This document shows positions 28,255 to 38,278 of a stretch of DNA of 64,000 nucleotides, one piece after another; position 1 is the stretch's first letter, and the number at the start of each line of letters is the position of its first letter. Where the stretch lies: contig NZ_QJTK01000006.1 of the NCBI RefSeq assembly GCF_003217355.1, positions 124,001-188,000 of the forward strand, given 5' to 3'. Below the pieces are notes generated by a model. It worked only from the letters and a program-made list of their open reading frames with translations. It was not told where the DNA came from and searched no databases. The translations under genes were made by a program, and so were the position numbers. Source of the stretch: Rhodobacter viridis. GTDB lineage: Bacteria; Pseudomonadota; Alphaproteobacteria; Rhodobacterales; Rhodobacteraceae.

Positions 28255-28320
28255 AATCGTATGCGACATTCTGCCACATGTCTTTTGAAGTCGAATTCTG
28301 AGTGTCGCAGTCAGGAAAGC

Positions 28321-28350
28321 AAGACGCCCCCGTCTCCGGGGGCGTCTTTT
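28321..28350 (+). terminator. Rho-independent terminator at the end of the RND operon
   Basis: AA, then a 10-bp perfect stem GACGCCCCCG-TCTC-CGGGGGCGTC, then TTTT. It lies 18 bp beyond the RND permease stop. The T-run reads on the plus strand, but the stem can end minus-strand transcription of the efflux operon too. Confidence 0.8.
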
Positions 28351-28367
28351 GGGGCGCTGAAATCCCC

Positions 28368-31300
28368 TCAGGTCTTGAAGATGCGATAGATCGCCGGGAT
28401 CACCAGCACGGTGAGCAGGGTCGAGCTGAGAAGCCCGAACAGCAGCGAAATGGCGAGGCCCTGAAAGATCGGATCAAACAGGATCACCGCCGCCCCGATC
28501 ATCGCCGCCACCGCGGTGAGCAGGATCGGCTTGAAGCGGATCGAGCCCGCCTCGATCAGGATCTCGATCTCGGTCTTGCCCGTGCGATCCGCGTGGCGGA
28601 TGAAATCGACGAGCAGGATCGAGTTGCGCACGATGATGCCCGCAAGCGCGATGAAGCCGATCATCGAGGTGGCCGAGAAGGGCGCCGAAAACATCATGTG
28701 ACCGAGCATGATGCCAAGGAAGGTCAGCGGCACCGGCGTCAGCACGACGAGCGGCAGCCGGAACGAGCCGAACTGCGCCACGACAAGGATGTAGATCCCG
28801 ACAAGCGCGATGCCGAAGGCGCCGCCCATGTCGCGGAAGGTCACCCAGGTCACCTCCCATTCGCCGTCCCACAGAAGCGTCACATGGCTTTCGTCCTCAG
28901 GCTGGCCGTGCAGGCTGATCTCGGGCTTCAGCCCGGGCGCCCAGTCCATTTTCTCGATCGCGTCATCGACGGCGAGCATGCCGTAAAGCGGCGCCTCGAA
29001 GCTGCCCGCCAGTTCCGCCGTCACCATCTCGGCCGCGCGGCCGTTGTGGCGGAAGATCGGGAAGCTGGTCAGTTCGGGTTTCACCGTCACGACATCGCCG
29101 AGTTCGACCACGCCGCGCGCACCGGGCAGAACGTTGGCGGGAATGGGGGTGGAGAGCGTCGCCGCATCCATCACCTTTTCGCCCTTCGCCCGCTCCATCA
29201 CGATCGGCAGCGGCATCCGCTCTTGCCCGCGATGCGAATAGCCGACCGTGGTCTGCCCGTTCAGCAGCCCGAGCGTGTCGAAGACATCGCTTTCCTCGAC
29301 CGAGTAGAATTCGAGATTGTCCGGGTCGATCGTCGCGCGCAGCCGCCGCGCCTGCTGGCCGAAGCTCGTATCGACATCGACGATGAAGGGCACCGAGCGG
29401 AAGGCCTGCTCGATCTGCCCCGCCGCCGCGCGCCGGGTTTCGGCATCCGGGCCGTAGACCTCGGCCAGAAGCGTCGCGATGACGGGCGGCCCGGGCGGCG
29501 GCTCCACCGTCTTCAGCACCGTGCCCGCGGGCATCGCCAGCTTCGTCACGATCTGACGGACCTCGAGCGCGATCTCGTGGCTGGTGCGGTCGCGCGCATC
29601 CTTGCCCGCAAGGTTGATCTGAACGTCGCCCTCCCACGGGCGGCCGCGCAGATAGTAATGGCGCACGAGCCCGTTGAAGTTGAAGGGCGAGGCCGTGCCC
29701 GCATGGGTCTGCACCGAGATCACCTCGGGCAGCCGCGTCACCGCCGCCGCCACCTGCTGCGCGACGGCATCGGTGGCCTCGACCGACGACCCTTCGGGCA
29801 GGTCGATCACCACGCTCAGTTCGGATTTGTTGTCGAAGGGCAGCAGCTTGACCGTGACATCCTTGGTGTAAAGCAGAACGAGCGAGCCGAAGGACAGCAC
29901 GATCGTCGCCAGAAAGAACATCCAGGCCGAGCGTTTCGTCGCCAGCATCGGCCGCGCGACGCGGGCATAGAGCGCGCCGAGCTTGCCGCCGTGGGCATGG
30001 GCGCCGCCTTCGTGCGCCGACATGTCGGCACGGCCCGCGATCTTCACCATCAGCCAGGGCGTGATGATCACCGCCACGAAGAAGGAAAACACCATCGCCG
30101 CCGAGGCGACCGAGGGGATGGGCGACATGTAAGGCCCCATCAGCCCGGCGACGGCCAGCATCGGCAGAAGCGCCGCGACCACCGTCAGCGTGGCGACGAT
30201 GGTCGGGTTGCCGACCTCCGCCACCGCCTCGATCGCCTTTCTGACGCGCGACCCCGGCCCCGGCATCGCCCAATGCCGCGCGATATTCTCGATCACCACG
30301 ATGGCGTCATCGACCAGGATGCCGATCGAGAAGATCAGCGCGAACAGGCTGACCCGGTTCAGCGTGAAGCCCATCGCATTGGCGGCGAAAAGTGTCAGCA
30401 GGATCGTCACCGGAATGACGATGGCGACGACGATGCTTTCGCGCCAGCCGATCGCAAAGAACACCAGCGCGATGATCGAGATCGTCGCAAGGCCAAGGTG
30501 GAAGAGCAGTTCATTGGCCTTTTCATTCGCCGTCTCGCCATAGTCGCGGGTGAACTGCACCTGCACGCTGTCGGGGATCAGGCTGGTCTGCAGCTCGGCA
30601 AGCCGCGCGTGGATCTTTTCGCCGACGATCACCGCATTCGCCCCGGCGCGCTTGGCAATCGCCAGCGTCACCGCGGGGGTGCGATTGAGCGTGTCGCCGT
30701 CGCGGGTGACATTCGCGACGATCTGCTCGGAGGTATCGGGCACATAGGAGACATCCGCCACATCGGCGACATAGACCGGCCGCCCATCGCGCGCGGTCAG
30801 CAAAAGCCCCGCGATCTCGGCCGGTGCGGTCAGCGTCTTGCCCGCGACAAGGTCGATCTGCTGGCCGCCATCGCGCAACTTGCCGGTGTTGAAGCTGCGG
30901 TTCGCCTGCTCGACCTTGTTCGAGAGCTGCTGCAGCGTGATCCCGTAAAGCGCCAACCGCTCCGGATCGGGCGAGATGCGGATTTCCTCATGCGCCTCGC
31001 CGACGATATAGGTCAGACCGACGTTTTCGATCTTCGTCACCTCGGCCTGCAATTCCCGCGCGATCCGGGTCAGATCGCCCGCGCCGATCTGGCTCCCGGG
31101 CTTGGCCGAGAGCGTCAGCGACATGATCGCGACATCATCGATGCCCCGCCCGACGATGATCGGCTCGGCGATGCCCTTGGGGATACGGTCGAGGTTCGCC
31201 TTGACCTTCTCATGCACCCGCAGGATCGCCGCATCCGACGAGGTGCCGACGATGAACCGCGCCATCACCAGCGAACTGTCGTCATTCGTCTGGCTGTAGA

Positions 31301-31586
31301 CATGCTCCACCTCGTTGATCGAGGTGATGATCGTCTCCATCGGCTCGGTGACGAGCTTCATTGCGTCTTCCGCCTTCAGGCCGGGCGCCTGCAGGTGGAT
31401 ATCGACCATCGGCACGGAAATCTGCGGCTCTTCCTCGCGCGGAAGTGCGCCGAGCGCCACCAGCCCGACGGCGAGCGCCGCCATGACGAACAAGGGGGTC
31501 AGCGCCGAGCCGATGAAGCTCTTGGTCAGACGCCCGGCAAGGCCGAGGCCCGCCGTGGGCAGATCGTCCTGATGCGGGTCACTCAT
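28368..31586 (-). CDS. RND-family efflux pump permease
   Basis: 1072 residues of the AcrB/MexB-like superfamily, inner membrane. Twelve membrane helices in two halves around two periplasmic loops; the proton-relay segment is GILVDDAIVVIENIARH near residue 420, and SATSMIGFIALAGIIVRNSILLVDF is the matching C-terminal segment. The short N-terminus and sequence suggest the broad-substrate group near the CzcA/MdtB border rather than classical AcrB; the substrate is unknown. It overlaps the adaptor gene by 8 bp. No outer-membrane channel gene is adjacent. Confidence 0.92.
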   Translation of the reverse strand: MSDPHQDDLPTAGLGLAGRLTKSFIGSALTPLFVMAALAVGLVALGALPREEEPQISVPMVDIHLQAPGLKAEDAMKLVTEPMETIITSINEVEHVYSQTNDDSSLVMARFIVGTSSDAAILRVHEKVKANLDRIPKGIAEPIIVGRGIDDVAIMSLTLSAKPGSQIGAGDLTRIARELQAEVTKIENVGLTYIVGEAHEEIRISPDPERLALYGITLQQLSNKVEQANRSFNTGKLRDGGQQIDLVAGKTLTAPAEIAGLLLTARDGRPVYVADVADVSYVPDTSEQIVANVTRDGDTLNRTPAVTLAIAKRAGANAVIVGEKIHARLAELQTSLIPDSVQVQFTRDYGETANEKANELLFHLGLATISIIALVFFAIGWRESIVVAIVIPVTILLTLFAANAMGFTLNRVSLFALIFSIGILVDDAIVVIENIARHWAMPGPGSRVRKAIEAVAEVGNPTIVATLTVVAALLPMLAVAGLMGPYMSPIPSVASAAMVFSFFVAVIITPWLMVKIAGRADMSAHEGGAHAHGGKLGALYARVARPMLATKRSAWMFFLATIVLSFGSLVLLYTKDVTVKLLPFDNKSELSVVIDLPEGSSVEATDAVAQQVAAAVTRLPEVISVQTHAGTASPFNFNGLVRHYYLRGRPWEGDVQINLAGKDARDRTSHEIALEVRQIVTKLAMPAGTVLKTVEPPPGPPVIATLLAEVYGPDAETRRAAAGQIEQAFRSVPFIVDVDTSFGQQARRLRATIDPDNLEFYSVEESDVFDTLGLLNGQTTVGYSHRGQERMPLPIVMERAKGEKVMDAATLSTPIPANVLPGARGVVELGDVVTVKPELTSFPIFRHNGRAAEMVTAELAGSFEAPLYGMLAVDDAIEKMDWAPGLKPEISLHGQPEDESHVTLLWDGEWEVTWVTFRDMGGAFGIALVGIYILVVAQFGSFRLPLVVLTPVPLTFLGIMLGHMMFSAPFSATSMIGFIALAGIIVRNSILLVDFIRHADRTGKTEIEILIEAGSIRFKPILLTAVAAMIGAAVILFDPIFQGLAISLLFGLLSSTLLTVLVIPAIYRIFKT

Positions 31587-32556
31587 CGCCGACCACCTCT
31601 TCGCCGCCCGAGAGCCCCGAGACGATCTCGACCATCTCGACCCCGTCGATGCTTTGCTTCGGGCCGGGCACCACCGTGAGCTCAGTCACGGTTTCGCCCG
31701 CCTGCACGCGCAGGAAATCGAGCCCCGAGCGCGTATACAACAAGCTAGCCGGCACAAGGAAGGCCTGCCGATGTGCCAGCGGCAGCTTGACCAGAACCCG
31801 CTCGCCCACGAAATCCGACTTCAGATCAGGCACTTCCACATCGGCATTGACACGCCCACCCTCGATCAGCGGATAGACCTTGGCAAGCTTGCCGCGGATC
31901 GCGCCGCTCGCCGCCTCGATCGCGATGGCGTCGCCTGCGTGCAGCGTCGCCGCGAAACGTTCCGGGACCGAGAGGCGCAGGAACACCCCGCCACCGCCCA
32001 CCGTTGCCACGGTCTCGCCCGCCATCACCACGGCGCCGCGCGCCACCGGCACATCGAGCACACGACCCGCGATCGGTGCCAGCACCGCCCCCTCGGTCGC
32101 GGCCTGCTCCGTCACCTGCCGCGAGGCCTTTTGCGCCTCGATCTGCTGCTCCAGCACGCTGACCTGCGTTTTCAGCGCATCATAGGCCTGCGCCGTCATC
32201 ACCCCGCGCGCCCGCAGCGCCTCGGCCCGGTTCAGATCGCTTCTCGCATTCGAAAGCTGGCTGTCCAGCGCCGCGATCTGCGCATCGATGGCGTTGATCT
32301 GAAAGGCGATCTTCGCATCGACGACCTTGCCGAGCTCCTGCCCCGCCGTGACCATATCGCCCTCGGAGACCTCGAGCGACACCAGCGTGCCCCCAAGCCG
32401 CGCCCGCGCCGGGATCATGTCCTTCGCCTCGATCTGGCCATAGACGGTCTTCCAGTCGGTGACCTCGGTCGGCGCCACCTTGAAGGGACCCTCGGCAAGG
32501 GCCAGTCGCGGCAGCCCCAGCGCGCAAAGCGCCAGAACCCAGACGATAGCTTTCAT
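31579..32556 (-). CDS. RND efflux periplasmic adaptor (membrane fusion protein)
   Basis: 325 residues. An N-terminal signal (MKAIVWVLALCALGLPRLALA) exports it to the periplasm; unlike many adaptors it has no lipobox cysteine. Domain order: lipoyl half (ARLGGTLVSLEVSEGDMVTAG), coiled-coil hairpin (residues ~90-150), second lipoyl half (APIAGRVLDVPVARG), beta-barrel and membrane-proximal part. It links the RND permease to an outer-membrane channel. First gene of the two-gene operon, with a SqrR-type operator in its promoter. Confidence 0.92.
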   Translation of the reverse strand: MKAIVWVLALCALGLPRLALAEGPFKVAPTEVTDWKTVYGQIEAKDMIPARARLGGTLVSLEVSEGDMVTAGQELGKVVDAKIAFQINAIDAQIAALDSQLSNARSDLNRAEALRARGVMTAQAYDALKTQVSVLEQQIEAQKASRQVTEQAATEGAVLAPIAGRVLDVPVARGAVVMAGETVATVGGGGVFLRLSVPERFAATLHAGDAIAIEAASGAIRGKLAKVYPLIEGGRVNADVEVPDLKSDFVGERVLVKLPLAHRQAFLVPASLLYTRSGLDFLRVQAGETVTELTVVPGPKQSIDGVEMVEIVSGLSGGEEVVGDE

Positions 32557-32591
32557 TGCGGCATCTCCCTTTTGGCGATCGGTTGATCCCT

Positions 32592-32619
32592 TTTACATTC
32601 CGCGTTTTGAATATGTCAA
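32592..32619 (-). promoter_or_regulatory. Promoter of the RND adaptor-permease operon
   Basis: Minus-strand -35 TTGACA (32619-32614), 16-bp spacer, -10 TGTAAA (32597-32592). The -35 is a perfect sigma-70 consensus. About 36 bp separate it from the adaptor ATG, with GGGAG as ribosome site. The spacer coincides with the ATTC-N8-GAAT repeat. Confidence 0.7.
32597..32612. promoter_or_regulatory. SqrR-type operator ATTC-N8-GAAT
   Basis: Perfect ATTC-CGCGTTTT-GAAT lying exactly between the -35 and -10 of the RND operon. I recall ATTC-N8-GAAT as the R. capsulatus SqrR recognition pattern. A bound repressor would block RNA polymerase, so the pump should be induced by sulfide or persulfide. The presence of the sqrR-like gene 5 kb away supports this; binding itself is inferred. 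Confidence 0.7.
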
Positions 32620-32632
32620 ACCGTAAATCACT

Positions 32633-32845
32633 TTGGCCAAGGCCATCGCCTTGGCCATGCCGGACATTGGCCCCATGGACCCCGAGGGTCCAAAGGCCCT
32701 CGGGCAGCGCCCGCCCCGCCCATGGCGGGCGCTTCTCGCCCGCCGGGGCTGGGCGCTGCCCTCTGTCGCATGGGTTGAAACGGCCTTGCCGCAACCGGGA
32801 GCTTGCGGGCGGGGAAAGGCAATGCCTTTCCCTTTTCGCCCGAAA
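32633..32845 (+). repeat. 213-nt structured repeat, copy 1
   Basis: Aligns without gaps to 54752-54964 (about 166 of 213 positions identical by hand count). Predicted elements: 5' stem GGCCAAGGC-CATC-GCCTTGGCC; hairpin CCGAGGG...CCCTCGG; a long stem GGGCAGCG / CGCTGCCC enclosing CCCGCC...GGCGGG; and a final hairpin GGAAAGGC-AAT-GCCTTTCC inside CGGGCG...CGCCCG. Two pairs of the long stem are swapped in the other copy with complementarity kept. It lies between the divergent RND adaptor and serS genes. Confidence 0.85.
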
Positions 32846-32922
32846 CAGAGGTCGCGCCGGGGCTTTTCTCGGGTCGCAATTGTGCTAAACGCGGAGGCAA
32901 CCCCTTGCGACAGGTGAGCCCC

Positions 32923-34212
32923 ATGCACGACATCCGCGCGATCCGCGAAAACCCCGCTCAATTCGATGCCGATCTGGCCCGCCGCGGGCTGGCTCCGCTG
33001 TCGGCCGAGGTGCTCTCGCTCGACGAGCGGCGCCGCGCGGCGATCCTTGCGGCCGAGACCGCGCAGGCGGCGCAGAATGCCGCCGCGAAGGAAGTCGGTG
33101 CCGCCAAGGCCAAGGGCGACGAGCCCGAATTCGAACGCCTGCGCGCCCTCGTGGCGGAAAAGAAATCCGAAGTCGCGGCGATGCAGGCCGAGGCGGGCAA
33201 GCTCGACGCCGATCTGCGCGACAAGCTGATGTGGATCCCGAACAATCCGCTTGCCGAAGTGCCGCAAGGCGAAGACGAGGCGGGCAACGTCGAGGTGAAG
33301 CGCTGGGGCGATATCCCGAGCTTCGCCTTCAAACCCGTTGAACATTATCAGCTTTCCGCCGTCGGCAAAGCGATGGACTTCGAGACGGCGGCGAAGCTTT
33401 CGGGCGCGCGGTTCGTCGTGCTGCGCGGTGGCGTCGCCCGCGTGCACCGGGCGCTGGCGCAGTTCATGATCGATCTGCATGTCGACAAGCACGACCTGAC
33501 CGAGGCGATCACCCCGGTTCTGGTGCGCGCCGAAACCATGCTCGGCACCGGGCAGCTGCCGAAATTCGCCGAAGACAGCTACGAGACCACGAACGGCTGG
33601 TGGATGATCCCGACCGCCGAGGTGACGCTGACCAATTTCGTCGCGGGCGAGATCTGGGACGAGGCCGCCCTGCCCTGCCGGATGACCGCGCATACGAACT
33701 GCTTCCGCTCGGAAGCGGGCTCGGCCGGCAAGGACACGGCCGGGATGCTGCGCCAGCACCAGTTCGAAAAGGTCGAGATGGTGACGATCTGCCGCCCGGA
33801 AGACGCGATTGCGGAACATGAACGCATGACCGGCTGCGCCGAGGCGGTGCTGGAATCGCTCGGCCTGCCCTATCGCCGCATCGTGCTGTGCACCGGCGAC
33901 ATGGGCTTTGGCTCGCAAAAGACCTACGACCTTGAAGTGTGGCTGCCGGGGCAGAACACCTTCCGCGAAATCTCCTCGGTCTCGACCTGCGGGCAATTCC
34001 AGGCGCGGCGGATGAACGGGCGCTACAAGCCCGCCGCGGGCGGCAAGCCCGAATTCGTCGCGACGCTGAACGGCTCGGGTCTGGCGGTCGGGCGCTGCCT
34101 GATCGCGGTGCTGGAGAACGGTCAGGAAGCCGATGGCTCGGTCACCCTGCCCGCCGTGCTGCACCCCTATCTGGGCGGCAAGACCCGTCTGGTCGACGGC
34201 GCGCTGGTCTGA
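32923..34212 (+). CDS. serS: Seryl-tRNA synthetase
   Basis: 429 residues, class II. It charges tRNA-Ser (and tRNA-Sec where present). An N-terminal coiled-coil arm (residues ~30-105) binds the tRNA long variable arm; motif 2 [26 protein letters not shown] and motif 3 [17 protein letters not shown] form the active site (quoted in part). The ATG at 32923 gives [21 protein letters not shown], the usual start. In many relatives serS sits beside tat and surE; here it is about 9 kb from tat. Confidence 0.97.
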   Translation: MHDIRAIRENPAQFDADLARRGLAPLSAEVLSLDERRRAAILAAETAQAAQNAAAKEVGAAKAKGDEPEFERLRALVAEKKSEVAAMQAEAGKLDADLRDKLMWIPNNPLAEVPQGEDEAGNVEVKRWGDIPSFAFKPVEHYQLSAVGKAMDFETAAKLSGARFVVLRGGVARVHRALAQFMIDLHVDKHDLTEAITPVLVRAETMLGTGQLPKFAEDSYETTNGWWMIPTAEVTLTNFVAGEIWDEAALPCRMTAHTNCFRSEAGSAGKDTAGMLRQHQFEKVEMVTICRPEDAIAEHERMTGCAEAVLESLGLPYRRIVLCTGDMGFGSQKTYDLEVWLPGQNTFREISSVSTCGQFQARRMNGRYKPAAGGKPEFVATLNGSGLAVGRCLIAVLENGQEADGSVTLPAVLHPYLGGKTRLVDGALV

Positions 34213-34218
34213 AACGCA

Positions 34219-34246
34219 ACGGCGCGCCCCTTTCGGGACGCGCCGT
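34219..34246. terminator. Hairpin between convergent serS and ispG, no T-run
   Basis: Stem ACGGCGCG / CGCGCCGT extended by CCC / GGG around TTTC. It lacks a T-run on either side, so it may stabilise 3' ends rather than terminate on its own. Confidence 0.55.
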
Positions 34247-34266
34247 GAAATCCCGTCAGGCGGGGA

Positions 34267-35388
34267 TTACTCCGCCGCCTGCTCCTCGGCCGCGATCTGC
34301 GCCGCGCGATCTTCGACCATGCGCACGATCTCGTCGATCATCTGATCGTTCGACAGCCGGTGGCTTTGCTTGCCCGCCAGATAGACCATGCCCGAGCCCG
34401 CGCCGCCGCCGGTGAAGCCGATATCGGTCATCAGCGCCTCGCCCGGGCCGTTCACCACGCAGCCGATGATCGACAGGCTCATCGGGGTCTTGATGTGCTC
34501 GAGCCGACGCTCCAGCGCGTCCACCGTCTTGATCACGTCAAAGCCTTGCCGCGCGCAGCTGGGGCAGGAGATGATCTGCACGCCACGGGTGCGCAGGCCG
34601 AGCGATTTCAGGATTTCATAGCCGACCTTCACCTCTTCGACCGGATCGGCCGAGAGGCTGACGCGGATCGTGTCCCCGATCCCCGCCCAGAGCAGGTTGC
34701 CAAGGCCGACCGCCGATTTCACCGTGCCCGCCATCAGACCGCCGGCTTCGGTGATGCCCAGATGGATCGGCGCATCGGTGGCCTCGGCCAGCGCGGTATA
34801 GGCGGCGGCGGCCAGGAAGACGTCCGACGCCTTCACCGAAATCTTGAATTCGTGGAAGTCGTTGTCTTGCAGGATCTTGATGTGATCCATGCCGCTTTCC
34901 AGCATCGCCTCCGGGCAGGGCTCGCCATATTTGTCGAGCAGGTGCTTTTCCAGCGAGCCCGCATTGACCCCGATCCGCATCGAGCAGCCGTGGTCCTTGG
35001 CCGCCTTGATCACCTCGCGCACGCGGCTTTCGTCGCCGATGTTGCCGGGGTTGATGCGCAGACAGGCCGCGCCCGCCTCGGCCGCCTCGATGGCGCGCTT
35101 GTAGTGGAAATGGATGTCGGCGACGATCGGCACCGGGCTTTCGGCGCAGATTTCCTTCAGCGCGCGGGTCGCATCTTCATCGGGCACCGAGACGCGGACG
35201 ATATCGGCGCCGACATCGGCGGCGCGCAGCACCTGACCCAGCGTCGCCTTGACGTCCGAGGTGATGGTGTTGGTCATCGTCTGCACCGAGATCGGCGCAT
35301 CGCCGCCCACCGGCACCTTGCCGACCCAGATCTTGCGCGAGGGACGGCGGGTGATGTTCCGCCACGGACGATGGGGATTGAGCGACAT
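34267..35388 (-). CDS. ispG: 4-hydroxy-3-methylbut-2-enyl diphosphate synthase (flavodoxin)
   Basis: 373 residues. IspG (GcpE) makes HMBPP from MEcPP in the MEP isoprenoid pathway, feeding quinones, carotenoids and bacteriochlorophyll side chains. A TIM barrel comes first ([29 protein letters not shown]), then the 4Fe-4S domain with SCPSCARQ and GCVVNGPGE cysteines. CGGAGGCCTTCCC precedes the ATG. Follows the rodZ-like gene in the same direction with an 83-bp gap. Confidence 0.97.
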   Translation of the reverse strand: MSLNPHRPWRNITRRPSRKIWVGKVPVGGDAPISVQTMTNTITSDVKATLGQVLRAADVGADIVRVSVPDEDATRALKEICAESPVPIVADIHFHYKRAIEAAEAGAACLRINPGNIGDESRVREVIKAAKDHGCSMRIGVNAGSLEKHLLDKYGEPCPEAMLESGMDHIKILQDNDFHEFKISVKASDVFLAAAAYTALAEATDAPIHLGITEAGGLMAGTVKSAVGLGNLLWAGIGDTIRVSLSADPVEEVKVGYEILKSLGLRTRGVQIISCPSCARQGFDVIKTVDALERRLEHIKTPMSLSIIGCVVNGPGEALMTDIGFTGGGAGSGMVYLAGKQSHRLSNDQMIDEIVRMVEDRAAQIAAEEQAAE

Positions 35389-35471
35389 GGGAAGGCCTCC
35401 GGATTGCTGCTCCAGAAATAGGACAGCCGTCGCCCGAGGGCAACGGCCGCTTTGTCGCGTTCGAAAGACTG

Positions 35472-36701
35472 TTACTGCTCGGGCGTCTCGGTCGGGGGCA
35501 CGACCGAAGAGGCATCGGCCACGGCCACCATCTTCGCCAGATCGCCATCGGCCGACATGTCGGCGACGGCATAGGCGGTGCCCAGCGATTGCGCCGACAG
35601 CTCGACGTTTTTCGACACTGCGCCCTTCGAGCCCGCAGGCCCATGCGCGACGCCATTGACGGCGAAATAGATCGCGCCCGATTCCCCGGTGCGCAGCTTC
35701 GGCGGCTCTTCCAGCTTCGGCACGGCGAAGCGCTCGCCCGCATCCATCACCTTCTCGAAGATCACCGAACCATCCGAGGCGGTGATCCGCACCCAGGACG
35801 GACGCACGGCCAGAACCTCGACCTCGGGGGCTTCGGCGCCAAGGGCATGCACGACCGGCACCTGACCGGGTTCGGCAACCGTGGTCCCGGCATCGGCCAG
35901 CATCATCGGCGTCTGCGGCGCGGTTTCGGTCATCGCCTGCGCCTGACCGGGCAGGACGCCCGCCTCGCGCGGGTCGATCGCGGCGATCGGGCCATCCCGC
36001 GCGATCAGCACCGGGGTTTCCAGCGCGGCGGGACGGTAAAGACGGTCGAAGGCTTCCTCGGTCGCAGCGCTCGGCGGCAGGTCGGAGGCCTCGGCGGTCT
36101 GCACCGGGGTCACCGATTGCAGCGGGTCGATCTCGGCCACGACGCCCGGGGCCTGATCGACCGGCGTCAGTTGCACGCGCTGCACTTCCTGCAGCACCGA
36201 CCAGGCACCATAGCCGATGCCGCCCGCGACCATCACGACGACGGCGAGCGAGCCCACGGCACGCGGATCGATCTTGGTCCAGATCGGCGCCTGTTTCGGG
36301 ATGAAGGAGGCATTGGGATTGGCCAGCGACGAGGCCAGATCGGCGGCGCGGCGCGGCGCCTTGGGGCCGGACGCGGCAGCAGCCAGACCATGCGTGGGGG
36401 TGAAGCCCGACTCCTTGCAGAAGCGCTCGAAGGCCCAATCCGGGTCAAGCCCCAGATAGCGCGCATAAGACCGCACGAAGCCCGCAATGAAGGAGGGGCT
36501 TTCGAAAGCGGTCGGGTCGCAATTCTCGATGGCGGCGATATAGACCGCCTTGATGCGCAGCTCGCGCTGCACATCAAGAAGCGATTTCGACAGGGTCGCA
36601 CGTTCGCCGCGAAGCATGTCGCCAAGCTTCATGTCGAAGTCGTCGAAGCCTTTTTGCGCGGCCTCAACCTGCGTCGAAGGTTTGACCTTCCACCTGATCA
36701 T
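35472..36701 (-). CDS. rodZ: RodZ-like cytoskeletal HTH membrane protein
   Basis: 409 residues. N-terminal HTH_25 domain ([49 protein letters not shown]), one membrane helix near residues 155-178, a long Pro/Ala-rich stretch, and a C-terminal DUF4115-like domain ([21 protein letters not shown]). This is the layout of RodZ, which ties MreB to the membrane in rod-shape control. I chose the ATG at 36701 (MIRWKVKPS), with ACAGGCAG upstream. The position next to ispG is typical of proteobacteria. Confidence 0.85.
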   Translation of the reverse strand: MIRWKVKPSTQVEAAQKGFDDFDMKLGDMLRGERATLSKSLLDVQRELRIKAVYIAAIENCDPTAFESPSFIAGFVRSYARYLGLDPDWAFERFCKESGFTPTHGLAAAASGPKAPRRAADLASSLANPNASFIPKQAPIWTKIDPRAVGSLAVVVMVAGGIGYGAWSVLQEVQRVQLTPVDQAPGVVAEIDPLQSVTPVQTAEASDLPPSAATEEAFDRLYRPAALETPVLIARDGPIAAIDPREAGVLPGQAQAMTETAPQTPMMLADAGTTVAEPGQVPVVHALGAEAPEVEVLAVRPSWVRITASDGSVIFEKVMDAGERFAVPKLEEPPKLRTGESGAIYFAVNGVAHGPAGSKGAVSKNVELSAQSLGTAYAVADMSADGDLAKMVAVADASSVVPPTETPEQ

Positions 36702-36807
36702 CTGCCTGTCCCGCCCTCGGTGTGGTTTGTCCGATTCGAACCTGTCGGTCCCGAATTCTTGACGAATCCCTAGCATAAAGCCGAGGGCGGTGCATCCGCA
36801 GAATGGC

Positions 36808-38037
36808 TCAGGCAGAGGCCTCGGCGCGATTCAGCGCACACCGGGCCCAGAGCAGATCCATGGCATGAACGAGCCCTTCGATCTGCTTCAGATCATGCAC
36901 CGGCGAGGGCGTGAAGCGCAGACGCTCGGTCCCGCGCGGCACCGTCGGGAAGTTGATCGGCTGCACGTAAACGCCGTAATCGCTGAGCAGCATGTCCGAC
37001 ACCGCCTTGGTGTGGACGGGGTCGCCGATGACCACCGGAACGATGTGGCTGCCATGGTCGATGATCGGCATGCCGAGCGCTTTCAGGCGCATCTTGAGAA
37101 CCTTGGCGTGCAGCTGTTGCGCGTCGCGCAGCTTCTGCCCTTCGGCGGTTTTCAGGAAGGCGATCGAGGCCTGCGCGCCCGCAGCGATGGCCGGCGGCAG
37201 CGAGGTCGAGAAGATGAAGCCCGGCGCATAGGAGCGCACGGCGTCGACCATCCGCGCCGAAGCGGCGATGTAGCCGCCGAAGACGCCGTAAGCCTTGGCC
37301 AGCGTGCCGTTGAAGATGTCGATGCGGTGCATCAGACCGTCCCGCTCGGCCACGCCCGCACCGCGGGGGCCATACATGCCGACGGCGTGCACTTCGTCGA
37401 TATAGGTCAGCGCGCCGAACTCGTCCGCGATGTCGCAGATTTCCTTGATCGGGCCGAAGTCGCCATCCATCGAGTAAACCGATTCGAAGGCGATCAGTTT
37501 CGGCGCGGCCGGATCGTCGGCGGCAATGAGTTCGCGCAGGTGGGCGACGTCATTGTGACGGAAGATCCGTTTCGGCCCGGCATTGCGCTTGATCCCCTCG
37601 ATCATCGAGGCGTGGTTCAGGCTGTCGGAATAGATGATCAGGCCGGGGAAAAGCACGCGCAGGGTGCTCAGCGTGGCATCGTTGGCGATATAGGCCGACG
37701 AGAAGACGAGCGCGGCTTCCTTGCCGTGCAGATCGGCGATCTCGGCTTCCAGACGGCGGTGATAGGCCGTGGTGCCCGAGATGTTGCGAGTGCCGCCCGA
37801 ACCGGCCCCAACAGCTTCCAGCGCTTCATGCATGGCAGCCAGAACGGCGGGGTGTTGACCCATGCCGAGATAGTCGTTGCCGCACCACACGGTGATGTCT
37901 TGCTTGCCGCCATCGGGGCGGTTCCACTGCGCCTTGGGGAAGGCGCCCTTCTCGCGTTCGATGTCGATGAACGTGCGGTAACGTCCCTCGTCGTGAAGCT
38001 TCTGGATCGCTTTGTCGAGCGCGAGATTGTAGTCCAT
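36808..38037 (-). CDS. hemA: 5-aminolevulinate synthase
   Basis: 409 residues, PLP enzyme condensing glycine and succinyl-CoA to 5-aminolevulinate, the first step to heme, bacteriochlorophyll and vitamin B12 in alphaproteobacteria. The sequence is nearly identical to R. capsulatus HemA as I remember it. Key segments: [26 protein letters not shown], and the PLP lysine in [14 protein letters not shown]. The ATG at 38037 ([10 protein letters not shown]) follows AGGGG; a GTG three codons upstream is an alternative. The 240 bp upstream hold no regulator site I can name. Confidence 0.98.
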   Translation of the reverse strand: MDYNLALDKAIQKLHDEGRYRTFIDIEREKGAFPKAQWNRPDGGKQDITVWCGNDYLGMGQHPAVLAAMHEALEAVGAGSGGTRNISGTTAYHRRLEAEIADLHGKEAALVFSSAYIANDATLSTLRVLFPGLIIYSDSLNHASMIEGIKRNAGPKRIFRHNDVAHLRELIAADDPAAPKLIAFESVYSMDGDFGPIKEICDIADEFGALTYIDEVHAVGMYGPRGAGVAERDGLMHRIDIFNGTLAKAYGVFGGYIAASARMVDAVRSYAPGFIFSTSLPPAIAAGAQASIAFLKTAEGQKLRDAQQLHAKVLKMRLKALGMPIIDHGSHIVPVVIGDPVHTKAVSDMLLSDYGVYVQPINFPTVPRGTERLRFTPSPVHDLKQIEGLVHAMDLLWARCALNRAEASA

Positions 38038-38278
38038 GTCTGTCACCCCTGGCTTTTAGCACTTGGTTGTGGATCGCCGGGTCGGCTCATCGGCCCTGTC
38101 CGGCGCGCACAGGTTTACGCGCATCGCCCAAAAAATGGGAGTTCTAAATTGTCGCATCCCGGTGCATCATTTTCTTGCGCGGCGGGGGCCGAAAACGGGG
38201 GCCTCCCGGCCCCGCCTGCCGCTCTGGCCATCGCCCCCCGTGACTGTTAGGCTTTTGGCCGAATGGAGGCCCCTGATA

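Noticed and set aside
28302-31679. 1125-codon open frame opposite the RND permease
   Set aside because: Low-complexity His/Arg/Asp-rich translation; the minus strand is a full RND protein with all motifs.
32633-32917. Protein-coding reading of the 213-nt repeat
   Set aside because: Both copies are open in the same frame for 71 codons, but the product is Arg/Pro/Ala-rich, there is no ribosome site, and conservation follows stems rather than codons. GC content alone explains the open frame.
38038-38278. FnrL (TTGAT-N4-ATCAA) site upstream of hemA
   Set aside because: No match found by eye, although anaerobic control of hemA is expected from biology.
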